Program-made: the position numbers and the translations under genes
In this document: positions 47,228-59,156 of the stretch, piece after piece
Layout of the letters: every line of letters begins with the position of its first letter
Position numbering within the stretch: the first letter of the stretch is position 1
DNA from: Cordilura impudica
Taxonomy: Eukaryota > Arthropoda > Insecta > Diptera > Scathophagidae
NCBI GenBank assembly: GCA_963682025.1
Contig: OY821520.1
Location: forward strand, 1,288,501-1,352,500
Direction: 5' to 3'
DNA length: 64,000 nt
Notes under the pieces: model-generated
Databases searched by the model: none
The model's input: only the letters and a program-made list of their open reading frames with translations
What the model was told of the DNA's origin: nothing

Positions 47228-48455
47228 AAGGGTCCGCCATCTAACGTTTTTTTTTTTCAGCTAGTGCTTATTTCGTGAATGGTAACACTTAGCTCATATC
47301 TGATTTGACAGATAATTAGTTTTATCCTTCCGCTGAACGAATATGGTTGTGTATACGCTTGAAAAACGCTGGGAAATATTGCGACATTACTTTGAAAATC
47401 ATGGTAATGTTGCAGAATGTGTGCGAAAATTGTATGTTCGTTATCTTATGAAAAAAGTGAAAGAAACTGGCATCCTCATCGATAAACCAAAGCGTGAAAA
47501 GCCAAAAACTGCGTACACCAGAGAATATTGCTGCTGTGGCAGAAAGTGTGCGTGAAGCGCCATCATCATCAATTCACCGTCGTTCTCAAGAATTGAACAT
47601 TTCGGAGGCATCATTGAGACGAATTTTCATAAAGACCTTGGTATGACGCCATACAAAGTCCAATTGGTTCAGGATCCATCCAATACGTTTTCGCTTCGCT
47701 AAGTGGGCCTGCGATCGACTTACAGAAGATGCCGATTTTGCCAAAAAATCATCTTTTCAGATGAAGCTCATTTTGATCTTGGCGGGTATGTAAACAAGCA
47801 AAATTGTCGCATTTGGGGCACAGAAAACCCGCACGCATACATTGAAAAGCCGATACACCCAAAACGAGTCACTGTTTGGTGCGGATTTTTGTCCAGAGGC
47901 ATAATTGGGCCATTTTTCTTCGAAAATGAGCAAGGAGTGGCTGTTACAGTCAATGGCGATCGTTATCGGGCCATGTTGAATGAATTTTTGTTCACAAACA
48001 TTAAAGAGGATATTAGCAACATTTGGTTTCAACAGGACGGCGCTACGTGTCACACAGCCGAAGCTACACTCGATATTTTGCGCCCTGTTTGTGAAGATCG
48101 CATTAGCAGCCGCAGAGCTGATTGCGTTTGGCCACCTCGGAGCTGCGATTTGACACCATTGGACTATTATTAGTGGGGTTACGCCAACAAGCCAGAGACA
48201 ATTGACGCTTTAAAGGACAATATTCGTGAAGCCATTGGTGAAATACAGCTGCACACAATCGATAATGTGCTTAAAAATTGGACCGATCGTGTAGGCTACT
48301 GCATGGCCGGCCGAGGAGCCATTTGAATGAAATTATTTTCCATTATTAACCGGAAGGATTGTACTTTCAAATAAAAAAAGAAATTTGAGATAATATTCAG
48401 TAGTTTTTTTTTATAGCATTTTCAAAAAAAAAAAAAAGTTATTTGGCGGACCCTT
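47228..48455 (+). mobile_element. DD41D-type mariner (rosa-like), complete ends
   Basis: The terminal inverted repeats AAGGGTCCGCCATCTAAC and GTTATTTGGCGGACCCTT are flanked by TA (47226-47227 and 48456-48457), the target duplication of the Tc1/mariner superfamily. The length is 1228 bp. T/A runs just inside both ends are also mirrored. Both ends are intact but the transposase is broken, so the copy can move only if an intact relative supplies enzyme. Confidence 0.88.
47343..48349 (+). pseudogene. DD41D mariner transposase, broken
   Basis: It starts MVVYTLEKRWEILRHYFENH and runs to the C-terminal RSHLNEIIFHY (TAA at 48347). Catalytic regions are visible: IIFSDEAHFDLGG (first Asp), NIWFQQDGATCHT (second Asp) and PPRSCDLTPLDYY (third Asp in PLD). 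There are 41 residues between the second and third Asp, the DD41D spacing of the rosa-type mariners. Defects: missing codons after ECVRKL, a frameshift after KPKT, a one-base loss at ADFAKK/SSF (near 47747), a stop (TAG) after LDYY with about six codons lost, and a frame change before the C-terminus. The central 156-codon frame (47703-48173) is the longest intact part. It is not functional. Confidence 0.88.
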
Positions 48456-49207
48456 TATTATTTATCCGTCCTAATATGAAATAAAAATTAAAAGTGTAAG
48501 TAACATCGCTAATATATTCGGTCCTGAAAGGGTTAACAGGTCAAGATATACATCAAAATGTAGCTAGTGGACCAAGCTTTCATTCGGTTGTTGTAAACAA
48601 CTGCATTATATAAAGCATTTTATGAGAAATTGCCACTTATTCCGGAAAAAATATAAAAAAAAATACGAAAACTGAAATAGGTTCATAACGGGTTAATGGA
48701 ATTTTGAAATACCTAAAAAATGGCACTCAAGTAAGCTTTCCAATTATGTATCTATTGCTGAAATCCGATAAAAACTAACAAAGTTATATAGAAATCAAAT
48801 CAAAACTTTGTCGGTCCATAACTCCGAAACTAGGCTCGACCGAAAAAAAAAAGTTTCTCTAGAATCATCCCAAAAAATCACCCGCCCTAAAAAAATTAAA
48901 AAAATCGGGGTGTCCCTGAAATCACATGGATATTTTCTGAAATAGTCTTTATAATTTCTGAAATGCATTTGATAATATCTGAAAGTCTTGAGATGTTTGC
49001 AGACCTTTGATTCTTTGGCCAACTTTTTATATGACCAAATTGGATGTTTCCAGGGTTGTCATTAAAGATAACTGAACATATTTTTTCAAAGATAACTCAT
49101 AAAAAAGCTTTTTTAAAATAATGCTTGCGAAAAAAGTTAAAAGAAAAACGTGTGTTAAGATTTTATCGATCTCACTCCTTATATAACTAATTGAGTATAT
49201 AGCTTAA

Positions 49208-50076
49208 CCCTTTTACGACCAAACTTAAACTGCTGGAAAATTTTTTTTTTTTTTTTTTTGTGGATTCGTACTTAACGACCCAAAATTTCTAAACAAAAGT
49301 GTCGTCAAAAATATTTTTTTTAATTCCTTCAAGGGAAAAACCATGGGCCATATACATATATCCCACTGGTCGTCAACGGTCAAAATTAGCGACTAATTTA
49401 CTCTGCTCAAAGCAAGTCAGTGATTTGTGTTCTTATTTTTTTACATAAACAACTGTAGCTTTGGTTTTGTACTTGTAAATTCTTAAATATAGATCACAGA
49501 GAATCGATTACTACTTTTTTAGTTTGTACTAAAAATGGAAAGGAAAATCGGGCCTTTTGTAAAAAACATTTTTGTTTCACAAAAACTGTAATTTCTTCGA
49601 AGATTACCATAATTGATTTTATATTTTTGAGATATTTAGAATTAATCTTTTTCTGTCTTTTTATTTACAGTTTAATCAATTGTTGACTTAATATTATGAA
49701 ACTAACTTAATATTAAAACTATAAAACATCTTTTTTACCCGTTCTGAATTTCGCTGAATAATAAACCGATTCCAAATATTTTGGTGTTTCTGAAAACCAT
49801 AAATACTGGTCCATGTTATGTCAAAATTTTAATGTTTTCGGTTCAATAACGTCCGAATTAATGAGATCCAAATATCATTAAAAAAACACAATTTTCAGAC
49901 TTTGGGGTCACCGTCTTAGGTCCTGAGAATACATGTGCCACTTTTTTGGTATGGTCTGAAAGCTAAAACTATCCTCTGTCAACTCAAGTCAGCTTTAAAA
50001 AAATCGGTTGGAAAATGTGGAAAATATAAGAAAAAAATAAAAATGGGACACATATGTCCCATTGGTCGTGAAAGGT
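49208..50076. mobile_element. piggyBac-like non-autonomous element, copy 1
   Basis: TTAA at 49204-49207 and 50077-50080 flank inverted ends CCCTTTTACGACCAA and TTGGTCGTGAAAGG. 869 bp. A ~855 bp sister lies at 58302-59156 with the same interior (AACTGCTGGAAAATTTT, CAAGTCAGTGATTTGTGTT, GGTTCAATAACGTCCGAATT). TTAA targets and CCCT-type ends fit piggyBac MITEs. No open frame of note. Confidence 0.8.
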
Positions 50077-52030
50077 TTAAAAAATATTTAACTGTAGCCG
50101 TTTGTGTTACTTAAGGCCAGTTTACACTATCCCTCTTTGTAATACGACCTGTCAAAAAGTCGAGTATTATGAAAATGTCATATCATGTACAAAGCTTATG
50201 TTATGAAATTGACAGTCTGTAGGATTTTATTTTCAAAGTTCGATGGTTTTAGAACCATTGAGAAAAACTTGCCATTTTCATCGGACCAGAGCTGTTTTTT
50301 TTGGGTAATATAAAAAAAAGGTAAACAAAAACAAAGAAAGTGGAAAGAAAATGTAAATTTCAAAATAAATTTGCTTGTTATTCTAAACAGCTGTTTTCAT
50401 AAGACTTGAGTGTGATGGTGTAAATGACCTAAGTATGACAGTCAGATGAATTTAATTTTATTTCGAAAAATCATACGACTGAGTGGTATCGTGTAAATGG
50501 GCCTTTACAGCCAATATTTTTCGAAAATTTTATAACCTAATATATGTAATATTAGACCAAAAATAAGTATTTTGATTATTTCGTCGATCGTTATACTCAT
50601 AAATATGAGATGGACGCGAAAATGAATTTCGGCTTGATTCACTTGTATTTAGATTTAATACCTTTTAATTGAATTATATCTGTTGTTCATTTAAAATAAG
50701 ATATTATGAAATATTAACACTTCCGAAACAGAACTTATATCCAGGTCTGAATTAAAATTATAAATATTTTCGAATATAATAAATATCTCGATTGGATTAA
50801 AATAGCATTAGGTTTGGTGTTATATTGCTTACTGTGGTTAATTGAGGAATTTTTACTCTAATGTATAATTTTTCATTTGCAACTACCAAACCAAATTTGA
50901 TAAGAATTTTTAATTAAAACTACATTGGTTAACGTACCTATACAGACTGAAAAAAAAAAATAATGTGCACATTTAATAAAACTTTATACAAACTTAATAT
51001 ATCTGTATTTTCTTGAAGTAAAAAGAACAAAAAAAAACACCAAAGTGTTCAAATGTATCAATATTACTGATTGACCTAGCAAATAACGAAGTTGAAATGT
51101 TAACCACAATTAAATGTTTCTTTTGGTTTCAATTATTCCTTACAAATACAAGACCTCTGATTAAATTTAAAAAGTTTAAACAACCTTGAAAAACAAACAA
51201 AAATGGGATACTGTGTTTGCTCTTGGTGCCTTACAAATAAAAATTTTAACAAAAATTGTGTTATAGCAATTACCAACTTCACCCACATAAACTCGTACAA
51301 TTCAATTTATAAAACAATTGGCATTATTTCAGTATTAAAAATGTATCAAAGAAACATAGAAATGAACAGAAATCAAACTTTAAATGTTCAACAAAAACGT
51401 TAAAAATTGCAGTTGCCAAACAAAAAAAAAAAAAAATCAATATTAACATTAAAAAAGTGATTCGTCCCAGACCCATTTATTTCGTTTTTGAATACATATT
51501 TTCCAATGAGTATTGTATTAAGAAAAAGGAACGGCTTAATAAATTTTGCTCTAGCTTAATTACAAAATAAAAACAAAATCATATGAACTAATCAAAACCA
51601 AATAAAAAAATGTATTTGTATCGGTCTACATATGCACGATCAAATACCACTCCCAAATTTGAAGTTAAACCAAAATACTCAACGTATGGGTATTTTTGAT
51701 TATATATTTATTTATCGTATTCAGAATAAGACTTATTTTAGAAAAAAAAAATTAAAAAAATTCAGTTTGCTAATTGAACTTATTTCGAAACTTCTGCAAT
51801 GTACCTTCGAATTCCTTTTGTACCCATGTTTATCATCACCTTTTTATATGCTTTTATTCAACTCTGTCTGAGGCGGAATCTGGTAATTTAATTTTTACCA
51901 ACTTCTCGATTAGCTAGAGCTCTGAAAATTTTATCATTTACCTAAAGTGGATGACAATACATCATTATTTTATAATCTTTAACACGATTAGAAGAACATT
52001 ATTTCTAGCGGTTGACTAGAAAGCGGATTT

Positions 52031-52795
52031 TTATACCCTATATATGGGTATAATGACTTTGTGCTGCTGTTTGTAACTACCAAAAATATTTGTCTTTTTT
52101 ATTATACCAATTGACTTAGAATCACTTTCTGAGTTGATTTAGCGATGTCCGTCCATCCGTCCGTCTGTGTGTTCATGTAAAACCTTGTAATCAAACTACA
52201 GGTCGCAATTATGAATATATTGTGATGAAATTTGGTATATAAGACTTTATCGGCCATAGGATGAATGCTATTGAAATTGGTGAGAATCGGTCCATGTTCA
52301 GACCTAGTCCCCATACAAATGACGTAAATTGCAATTAGATCCAAATTATCATATTGATCTCAGGCAAATTGGGTTTGTATGTGTTTATTATATCCATTAA
52401 TCAGTAGTCCTAAAATAATCCCTATAGGAAAATTCTTAGTCATAGGCCCCATATAGAGCTTATTCCCGATCTTTACTTAAATCTATCAAAAATCAAAAAA
52501 TATTGCACAGATTTTTCTCAAATTTAGTTTGTATATATTCTTTTTAAATATAAGTGACTTTACCAAATATGGTCAGGATCGGTCCATTTTTCGACCTAGT
52601 CCCCATGTAAATATAGGACCCGATATGAACTTTTTCATATCTGCAGCCAAAAAAATTAATAACAATGCCACTCAAATTTGGTTTGTGCTTATTTTCTATA
52701 TCCAATTAGTTGGACCTAAGAGATAGGGTCTCTAAACGTATGGTATAGGGTATCGCATAGTCGGTCTAGACATACTATAATTTTCTTACTTATAA
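52031..52795 (-). mobile_element. DINE-1-like repeat, nearly full
   Basis: TATACCCTATATATGGGTATA end, GTCC tract at 52145-52165, and the palindrome in decayed form at 52758-52777 (TAGTCGGTCTAGACATACTA), followed by TATAATTTTCTTACTT. The frame at 52102-52344 is a repeat artefact. Confidence 0.75.
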
Positions 52796-52929
52796 TTGAA
52801 GTATCTGGCTTCATCAATTTATTTGTGATCTGATCATTATTTCTCCCGGTTAACCTAAAAAAGGAACAAAAGCATGTCTTCTTTTTTTTTAATTATACTT
52901 GTTTATTTTTTCGATTAAGAAGTTAAAAT

Positions 52930-53262
52930 TTTTTCACGGTTGCCGTTTTTATATACCTTTTTCATCGAGTTTTCTGAAAAAATTTCAATTTGTTGCAGAT
53001 GGGAACACTTTAGTATTTGATTTCTTTTGGCACAAATATTGTTTTATTTTTTAATTTTAAATTGTAGCTTTTCGGAATTTCAAGACGCTAAATCGGAGCA
53101 GATAATTATTTTGTAAGAGCTGGAGCATACATATTTCGTTATCAATTTATTCATTGACACCTAATCCTTCTTTGAAGAAAATACTGGTTCACTTATACCA
53201 CGTTTACTTATGGCCAACCATAATAAAACCTTTTCAGGGAACATCGGATTTTTCGGGTGCAT
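52930..53262 (-). pseudogene. Tc1/mariner-type transposase fragment
   Basis: On the minus strand: MHPKNPMFPEKVLLWLAISK then RGISEPVFSSKKD, a stop, SMNKLITKYVCSSSYK, a SDLAS relic of the catalytic WPDLASAHYA block, and MKKVYKNGN near the end. The order FPxKVLLWLAISxRGISEPxF...PDLAS...VYKNG is what I recall from a widespread Tc1/mariner-related transposase group. Stops and frame changes interrupt it. Only the catalytic middle and C-terminal end survive. Confidence 0.6.
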
Positions 53263-53392
53263 TCTAACTGGAAGACTAAAAAAAAATGTTTTATATGCCT
53301 TTTGTCGGCACCAGGGAGCTTAACTCTAATCGGCTTCTTATATGTATAAAACCGAACGAAAGCAAAAATACTCACCAAAGGGTAAAAGCCTC

Positions 53393-55113
53393 GTTATCCA
53401 CGCGTAACGGTAATGGCGCGAATCAGCTGATTCAACCTGTCATGAAAAAAACATGCAAGTGCTTACCCAACTTGAGCTAAACGTATCGTTACCCTACAAG
53501 AACAGTGACGGTCATTTAACCGGTGATATGACCGGCACTACTGACTAAAGTGTCGGTCATCGCGTAGAACAAAGTTTCTATCATTTTATTAAGGCAAATA
53601 TGCCAAAACTGACCGAAACTTTTGTGTACATGTGATTTTGCATCTTACTCTAACCTATGAAAGTATGTAAACCATATAATATATATCTGAACTGCTCACT
53701 CTACCGCTGTTTAGTAGTCAACGATGATAGATATATCCATCATCGCTGACCGGTCATACTTGATGGCTATATACATCATCATTGACCGGTCACGCTTGAT
53801 TATAATGAAACACGACTTATTTTTTATTTATATTTATTTATTGTATTAAAAATCAAAAATTCAAAAATAGAAATAAACATTAATATATTAAAAACACAAC
53901 AATATCACCAATTCCGAAACGTGTCGATAACTTTGAGACAATGTTTGCTGACTTTTCACTCGAACCATCCCTCAAAGCGGTTCGTAACTTAGCACTGAAT
54001 AAATTGACTAAACTCAATAGAAATTTCCGGTAATGGGCCTTAGTGCAATCAGTAGGTTCTTAAAGAAAACAATATATTATAACACATATATATCAACAAT
54101 TTATATTAAAGCTCACCTTTTGTGTGTTGTGAATTAACAATTTCGGCCAAAACTGATACACTCCATTTGGAAAATTGTTTGTACAGAACGGTGTGTGAGA
54201 TATTGTGATAATACCTCCATAAATCAATTTGTTCAATATTTTTAGATCTTTATTCTTTTGAAAATTAATTTCATTATGGACGAATTTATGGATACTGCAC
54301 ATTCCTTAATATTCATATTATCAACATTATATTCCACACTATATTCCAGAATGGCATAAATTAAAACATTCGAGCCAAATATTAAAAAAAAACATATCCA
54401 TGTTATGGCAACAGACTGAAAGATAGATATAAGGATTAATGTAAAATTCTGCAAGGAAGATTTACTTTGTTTCTAGCTAGACTTTTTAATAAAATGTCAG
54501 TACATTACCTTAATAAGTTCATTTGGTGATTGCGCATCTATTAACAATATATTTATGCGATTCCTAAGAGGTATAAAAGTTCTAGATTGAAAGTTTGTGA
54601 AGATTCTACAGCAATATCTTAAGTTAACGATCCAACAGGAATAGGCCACAAGCGAGCAAAAAATATATTGTAGAAGGGTATAATGGAGGGACGTGCCACC
54701 ACAATTGAGAATTGCACTAACGAATCCACTGACATATTTTGAAGAATCCTAAAGAAACAACAAAAATTAACTTGAACTTTTTAATTTAATTTTAATTTAA
54801 TTAATTACTTACCTTTCCTAAACCTTAACAACAGCAACAATGACAGTCATATGTTTTTAAATAGAAAAAAACTGCAAATGTGTTAGTACAAAAATTGTTT
54901 ATGTGTTAGTTTCAGTCATTCATTTCTTGTAGGGTAGCTTCTGTTGGTTTTAGGTTTTTGCTACGTTTGTTCGTGACATTTGTGAACAGCTGATAAAGTT
55001 TGGTTAATTTTACACAGCAACATGCTGGTTTGTTTATTAAGTTCTATAATTGCACTAAATGCCAACGTTACAATATGGTTACATTTTAACAACGTGTGCC
55101 TAACTAGGCCTTA
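53393..55113. mobile_element. MITE (TAAGGCC family), copy 2, split by an insertion
   Basis: The left part (53393-53490: AAAAGCCTCGTTATCCACGC, AATCAGCTGATTC) and right part (54936-55113: TTTTTGCTACGTTTG, GTGAACAGCTGATAAA, CGTGTGCCTAACTAGGCCTT) correspond to the two halves of the 1944-2242 copy read in reverse. Between them 1.4 kb has been inserted. Confidence 0.7.
53492..54934 (-). mobile_element. 1.44-kb insertion with CCCTACAAGAA ends inside a MITE
   Basis: CCCTACAAGAA (53492-53502) is exactly inverted at 54924-54934 (TTCTTGTAGGG), and TA flanks both ends, so it looks like a TA-targeting transposon. The left part has several GACCGGTCA-like palindromic words (53520-53800). On the minus strand a series of short frames is separated by plausible splice sites (see finding). 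No transposase motif was recognised. Confidence 0.55.
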
Positions 55114-55214
55114 AAAGTAAGCAATAATTTCATTCCGTCTTATGAAAGCTTTTGAACAAAGCGTGTCTATGTCGCATTGCCTTTTAAAATTCTTACATTG
55201 TTTTTTTTTTTAAT

Positions 55215-55899
55215 AGGTACACAGAGAATATTTAATTTAATATTAATCCGTCCATTAATTTGTCGATTTCGTGGAAGGGTCCAATGCCAAAACCAGAGAA
55301 GCATGCCCAAATCATAATTGGTCCGCTTTCTTGCGGCGAACAGTGCACATCCCGTCAGAGTTAAACAAATTAAATTTTGACTTGTCGCTAAATAAAACAA
55401 TTTTCCATTTTTCAGGCATCCAGTTGAATTATTTTTGTTCAAAATGAAGCCTACGATATTTATATGCTAAGCATTTTAGCGAAATAGAATTCATTGAAAT
55501 AAATTAGTTCTACCTTTTTGCCAAATGTTTCTTAGTGAGCAGTGTTTTTTTTTTTTTTTTGCTGGCCTGAGGCTTCGGAAACCTGCTTCTTATGTTCGGC
55601 GACGAACAGTCCTTGAATCTATATATAAATTTAACTCATTTAAAATAGTTGTTGATGATTTAAATGAATATTTTTCACAATTTGTACAATGTGACGGTCT
55701 GTCCTTTCATTTGTCTTCCGTGAAGCTCCTCTCAAATTCAATGTTTTTACAGATTTTCTTGTTTTTATTGTTTTATAAGACGGGATATTATAGATTTATT
55801 AACAGTATGCTTTTTACCAAGTACTATTTGACTCTTTCCATTACAAAAATTCTTAATTATTTAATTTTTTAAGTTTTCGGAGTATTTATCACGGGCCAT
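55215..55899 (-). pseudogene. Tc1-like transposase pseudogene
   Basis: From ATG at 55899 on the minus strand: MARDKYSENLKN, stop, IIKNFCNGKSQ, VNKSIISRLIKQ, matching the paired helix-turn-helix start of Tc1 transposases. Further on: WMPEKWKIVLFSDKSKFNLF (first catalytic Asp in FSD), NSDG, VRRKK, then in a shifted frame GPIMIWACFSGFGIGPFHEI and DKLMDGLI. The catalytic second Asp and final Glu region are missing beyond about 55215. Multiple stops and at least two frameshifts. The + strand 115-codon frame at 55525-55872 is its shadow. Confidence 0.72.
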
Positions 55900-56239
55900 G
55901 ATGATTTGATGACTTAAATTAAACTAAATTAAAAATTAAAGTAAAATAATCCGACTAACTTGAAAGTAGAGACAATGCAATTTGTTCTTGCTTAAAGTTG
56001 CTTTTGTTTCGTCCAACTGAAATAGTGCCATTCTGAGTTTTTTTTTTTTTTTTTTTTTTTGAAAAAAGATATGACGGTTCTTTTAGTTTACAATTTTAGT
56101 TTTGTCTTTTTATTTGTAATGTTATAAAGAGTAAGACATTATAAAGAAGATTTTGGAAAAACAACAATAACATGCTTAAAAATACAATAAAGATCAATAG
56201 TGATATTGGTTACTTTTGTTCTGACCAACAGTGTATATG

Positions 56240-56877
56240 TGTGTATTATACCCACTTAACAATGGTCCAAAAATAAATCCAATAGGACCATAAAGCTGAG
56301 TCCCGATCTACACTTTAATCTCTCAAAAAACAAAAATATAGCATATATTTTTTATATGCATGTGACTTTACTACATAAGGTCATGATCGGTCCATATCAG
56401 AGATTAACTTTTTAATATCTGCAAGCCACATATCTAGGAGATTTCTTGTGACTGATGTTTTGTTCTACCGTTTTATCCCGATTTTGATCAAACGTATATT
56501 ATTTGAAAGGTATTTCTTTTTGGTCGTTTTGCAGATTTACAGATTTTTAAATTTTTTATTTTAAACAAATTGCATTTAAATTTGCTACTAACACATACAT
56601 AAAATTATACAATGCTATGTGTGTATTAAATTTGTTAATGTGTTTGTAATAAAAATGAATTTGTTTCTTGTCTTGATTTTTGAATTGGCTGATTGAATTG
56701 TAATTAGCTTACTTTTAGGGTCTTTATTTAATGAAAAAAAATAAAATTTCCTAGAATTTGCGCTCGAATTTCGAGGGCTGGAATCTGCTAGTTAATATCA
56801 ATACCACTAAAATTTGGTTGGATCTAAGGCCATTTTCGGAACTCATGGTATGGGGTATCATATAGTCGGTCTAGAAA
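56240..56877 (-). mobile_element. DINE-1-like repeat split by a Helitron
   Basis: Left part 56240-56432 (TATACCCACTTAACAATGGT... to TATCTGCAAGCCACATA) and right part 56792-56877 (ACCACTAAAATTTGGTTGGA, TAGTCGGTCTAGA, half of the palindrome) join into a family-like sequence once the Helitron at 56433-56791 is removed. Confidence 0.7.
56433..56791 (+). mobile_element. Non-autonomous Helitron, copy 6, nested
   Basis: It starts TCTAGGAGATTTCTTGTGAC after an A and ends with GCGCTCGAATTTCGAGGGC, TGGAATCTG, CTAG, then T. 359 bp. It is inserted between A and T inside a DINE-1-like repeat. Confidence 0.87.
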
Positions 56878-57340
56878 TTGACAACTACACTTTTCCAATT
56901 GTATTTCAAAAAACCGATTGATTTTCAGAAATGATCAATTGATTTTCTAAAATTAATAAATATATTTCATAAAGTATAAAATTTACTCATATATCAGAAA
57001 TTATCAAATGTATTTTAGAAAACATCACATGTATTTCAGAAATTATGAAATGTTTTTCAGAATTTAACAGAAATAATCAATTGATTTTCAGAATCAAATA
57101 CCGAAAAGTTGTTATTGTTTCTGTTAAAATTGTTTACCAATATTTGGACTTACTTTTATGCACTGGAAAATAAACTACAAGGGCGGACTCTTCTTAGGTA
57201 GAAGAGGACGACTTCATTTTTTTTATCAGCTACAATATAAAAACCACGACAGGAATCAGAAATAAAGTTTTGACGATGAATTGATGTTTTCTGAAACATA
57301 ATTGGAAAATGTGTAGACAACTACAGTTGTATTTTCTGAA
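56878..57340. repeat. Inverted repeat with ATTTCAGAAATTATCAAATG-type minisatellite
   Basis: TTGACAACTACACTTTTCCA (56878 on) is mirrored by TGGAAAATGTGTAGACAACT (57307 on). Between them (56930-57110) a ~22-28 bp unit with TTTCAGAAATTATCAAATG is loosely repeated. Similar words occur at 46945-47040 and 48905-48990. Confidence 0.5.
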
Positions 57341-57420
57341 TAAAGAATGTTTGTTGTTCGAATGTTGTTCCATATTTTAGTGCATGCCCATACATACGCC
57401 ACAGTACAATATTGATTATA

Positions 57421-57757
57421 TCTATAATATTAATAGGCTAGGCGATTTCTTGTGACCGATGTTTTGTTCTACCGTTTTATCCCGATTTTGACCAAACGTA
57501 TATTATTTAAAAGATATTTCTTTTTAGCCGTTTTGCAAATTTACAGATTTCTAAATTTTTTCCTTTATTTTGAGTAAATTGCATTTAAAGTTGCTACTAA
57601 CACATACGTAATTTTATACAATGCTATGTGTGTGTTTATTAAATTTGTGATTTGGGAATTGGCTATAATTGATTAGCATACCTTTAGGGTCTTTATTTAA
57701 TGAAAAATAAGATTTCCTAGAATTTGCATTCGTATTTCGACGGCTGGAATCTGCTAG
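57421..57757 (+). mobile_element. Non-autonomous Helitron, copy 7
   Basis: It starts TCTATAATATTAATAGGCTA directly after an A and ends TGGAATCTG, CTAG, then T. The 3' hairpin is mutated (GCATTCGTATTTCGACGGC). 337 bp with an internal deletion near 57648. Confidence 0.85.
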
Positions 57758-58301
57758 TATATTCTAATACTTTGAGTAAGTTCGGGTATTGGGGATTATT
57801 TGGGTAATGTGGAAATGATTTTTTTTTTATGTATTTGCATTTTTAAAGTATTTAGATTTAATATTTTAATGTTAAACACAGATAGGCGATTGATAAGGGA
57901 AGAGATAAATAATATATTCGTAATTGTTTCGTTATTATTTTGGCGGAAATGTTACCCCACCCTTTTAAATAAATCGTCTTTTTGATACTCTACTGTTGTT
58001 TCTTAAACATAAAGTATTTTTTATTTTATTTTACACGTATTTATTGATCTTTAGTGTGTACATACAGTTGCGATCATTAAAATAGCAGCACCTGTGTATT
58101 TTGCAATATTTTGTGAGGAAACTATCCGTCGTCAAAGATGCAAAAAAGTAGCTATAGGCCATATTTGAAGAATTTCTTGCAGTATGTACATTATGTTAGT
58201 ATCTGATCAGTAGTCGCCGTGAAATTATATATAGTGGTGAAGAACACAAATAGCTCATTTTGTCTGAAATGCCACGTCATTAAAAAGTAGCGTGGTGTTA
58301 A

Positions 58302-59156
58302 TCCTTTCACGACCAAACCTAAACTGCTGGAAAATTTTAATTTTTTTTTTGTGGATTCGTGCTTAACGACCCAACATTTTTAAACAAAAGTGTCGTCAAA
58401 AATATGTTTTTTTAAATTCCTTCAATGAAAAAATCCATGGGCCATATACATACATATATCCCATTGGTCGTCAACGGTCAAAATTAGCAACTAATTTACT
58501 CCGCTCAAAGCAAGTCAGTGATTTGTGTTTTTATATTTTACATAAATAACTGTAGCTTTGGTTTTGTATTTGTTGTAAATTTTTAAATATAGATCACAGA
58601 GAATCGATTATTACTTTTTTAGTTTGTACTAAAAATGGAAAGGAAAATCGTTCCTTTTGTAAAAAACCTTTTTGTTTCACAAAAAACTGTAATAATTGAA
58701 TTTACATTTTTGAGATATTTAAAACTAATCTTTTTCTTTATAGTTTTTTTATGTATAGTTTAATTAATTGTTGATTTAATATTATGAATTTTTTTAATTT
58801 AATAAAAAATATAAAACTATAAAACATCTTTTTTTCTGAATAATAAACCGATTCCAAATATTTTGGTGGTTCTGAAAACCATAAATACTGGTCCATGTTG
58901 TATCAAAATTTTAATGTTTTCGGTTCAATAACGTCCGAATTAATGACATCCAAATATCATTAAAAAAAAAAACACAATTTTCAGACTTTGTGGTCACCGT
59001 CTTAGGTCCTCAGAATACATGTGCCATTTTTTTCTGGTACGATCTGAAAGCTATCCTCTGTCGACTCAAGTCAGCTTTAAAAAAAACGGTTGGAAAATGT
59101 GGAAAATATAAGAAAAAATAAAAATGGGACATAAATTCCCATTGGTCGTGAAACGG
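58302..59156. mobile_element. piggyBac-like non-autonomous element, copy 2
   Basis: TTAA at 58298-58301 and 59157-59160. Inverted ends TCCTTTCACGACCAA and TTGGTCGTGAAACGG. 855 bp, closely parallel to 49208-50076 with small indels. Confidence 0.82.

Larger units (their letters stand above)
47079..48816. repeat. Older inverted-repeat element carrying the mariner in its loop
   Basis: GACCGACAAAGTTT...AACTTTTAGTTTTTATCGGA...CATTGGAAAGCTTACTTGAG (47079-47192) is mirrored by CTCAAGTAAGCTTTCCAATT...TCCGATAAAAACTAACAAAG...AAACTTTGTCGGTC (48711-48816). The mariner (47228-48455) sits between the arms. TCCTGAAAGGGTTAA at 48522-48536 is an extra piggyBac-like end. Confidence 0.65.

Noticed and set aside
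55525..55872. 115-codon + strand open frame
   Set aside because: The opposite strand carries the Tc1 transposase motifs (MARDKYSENLKN, IISRLIKQ), so this frame is its shadow.
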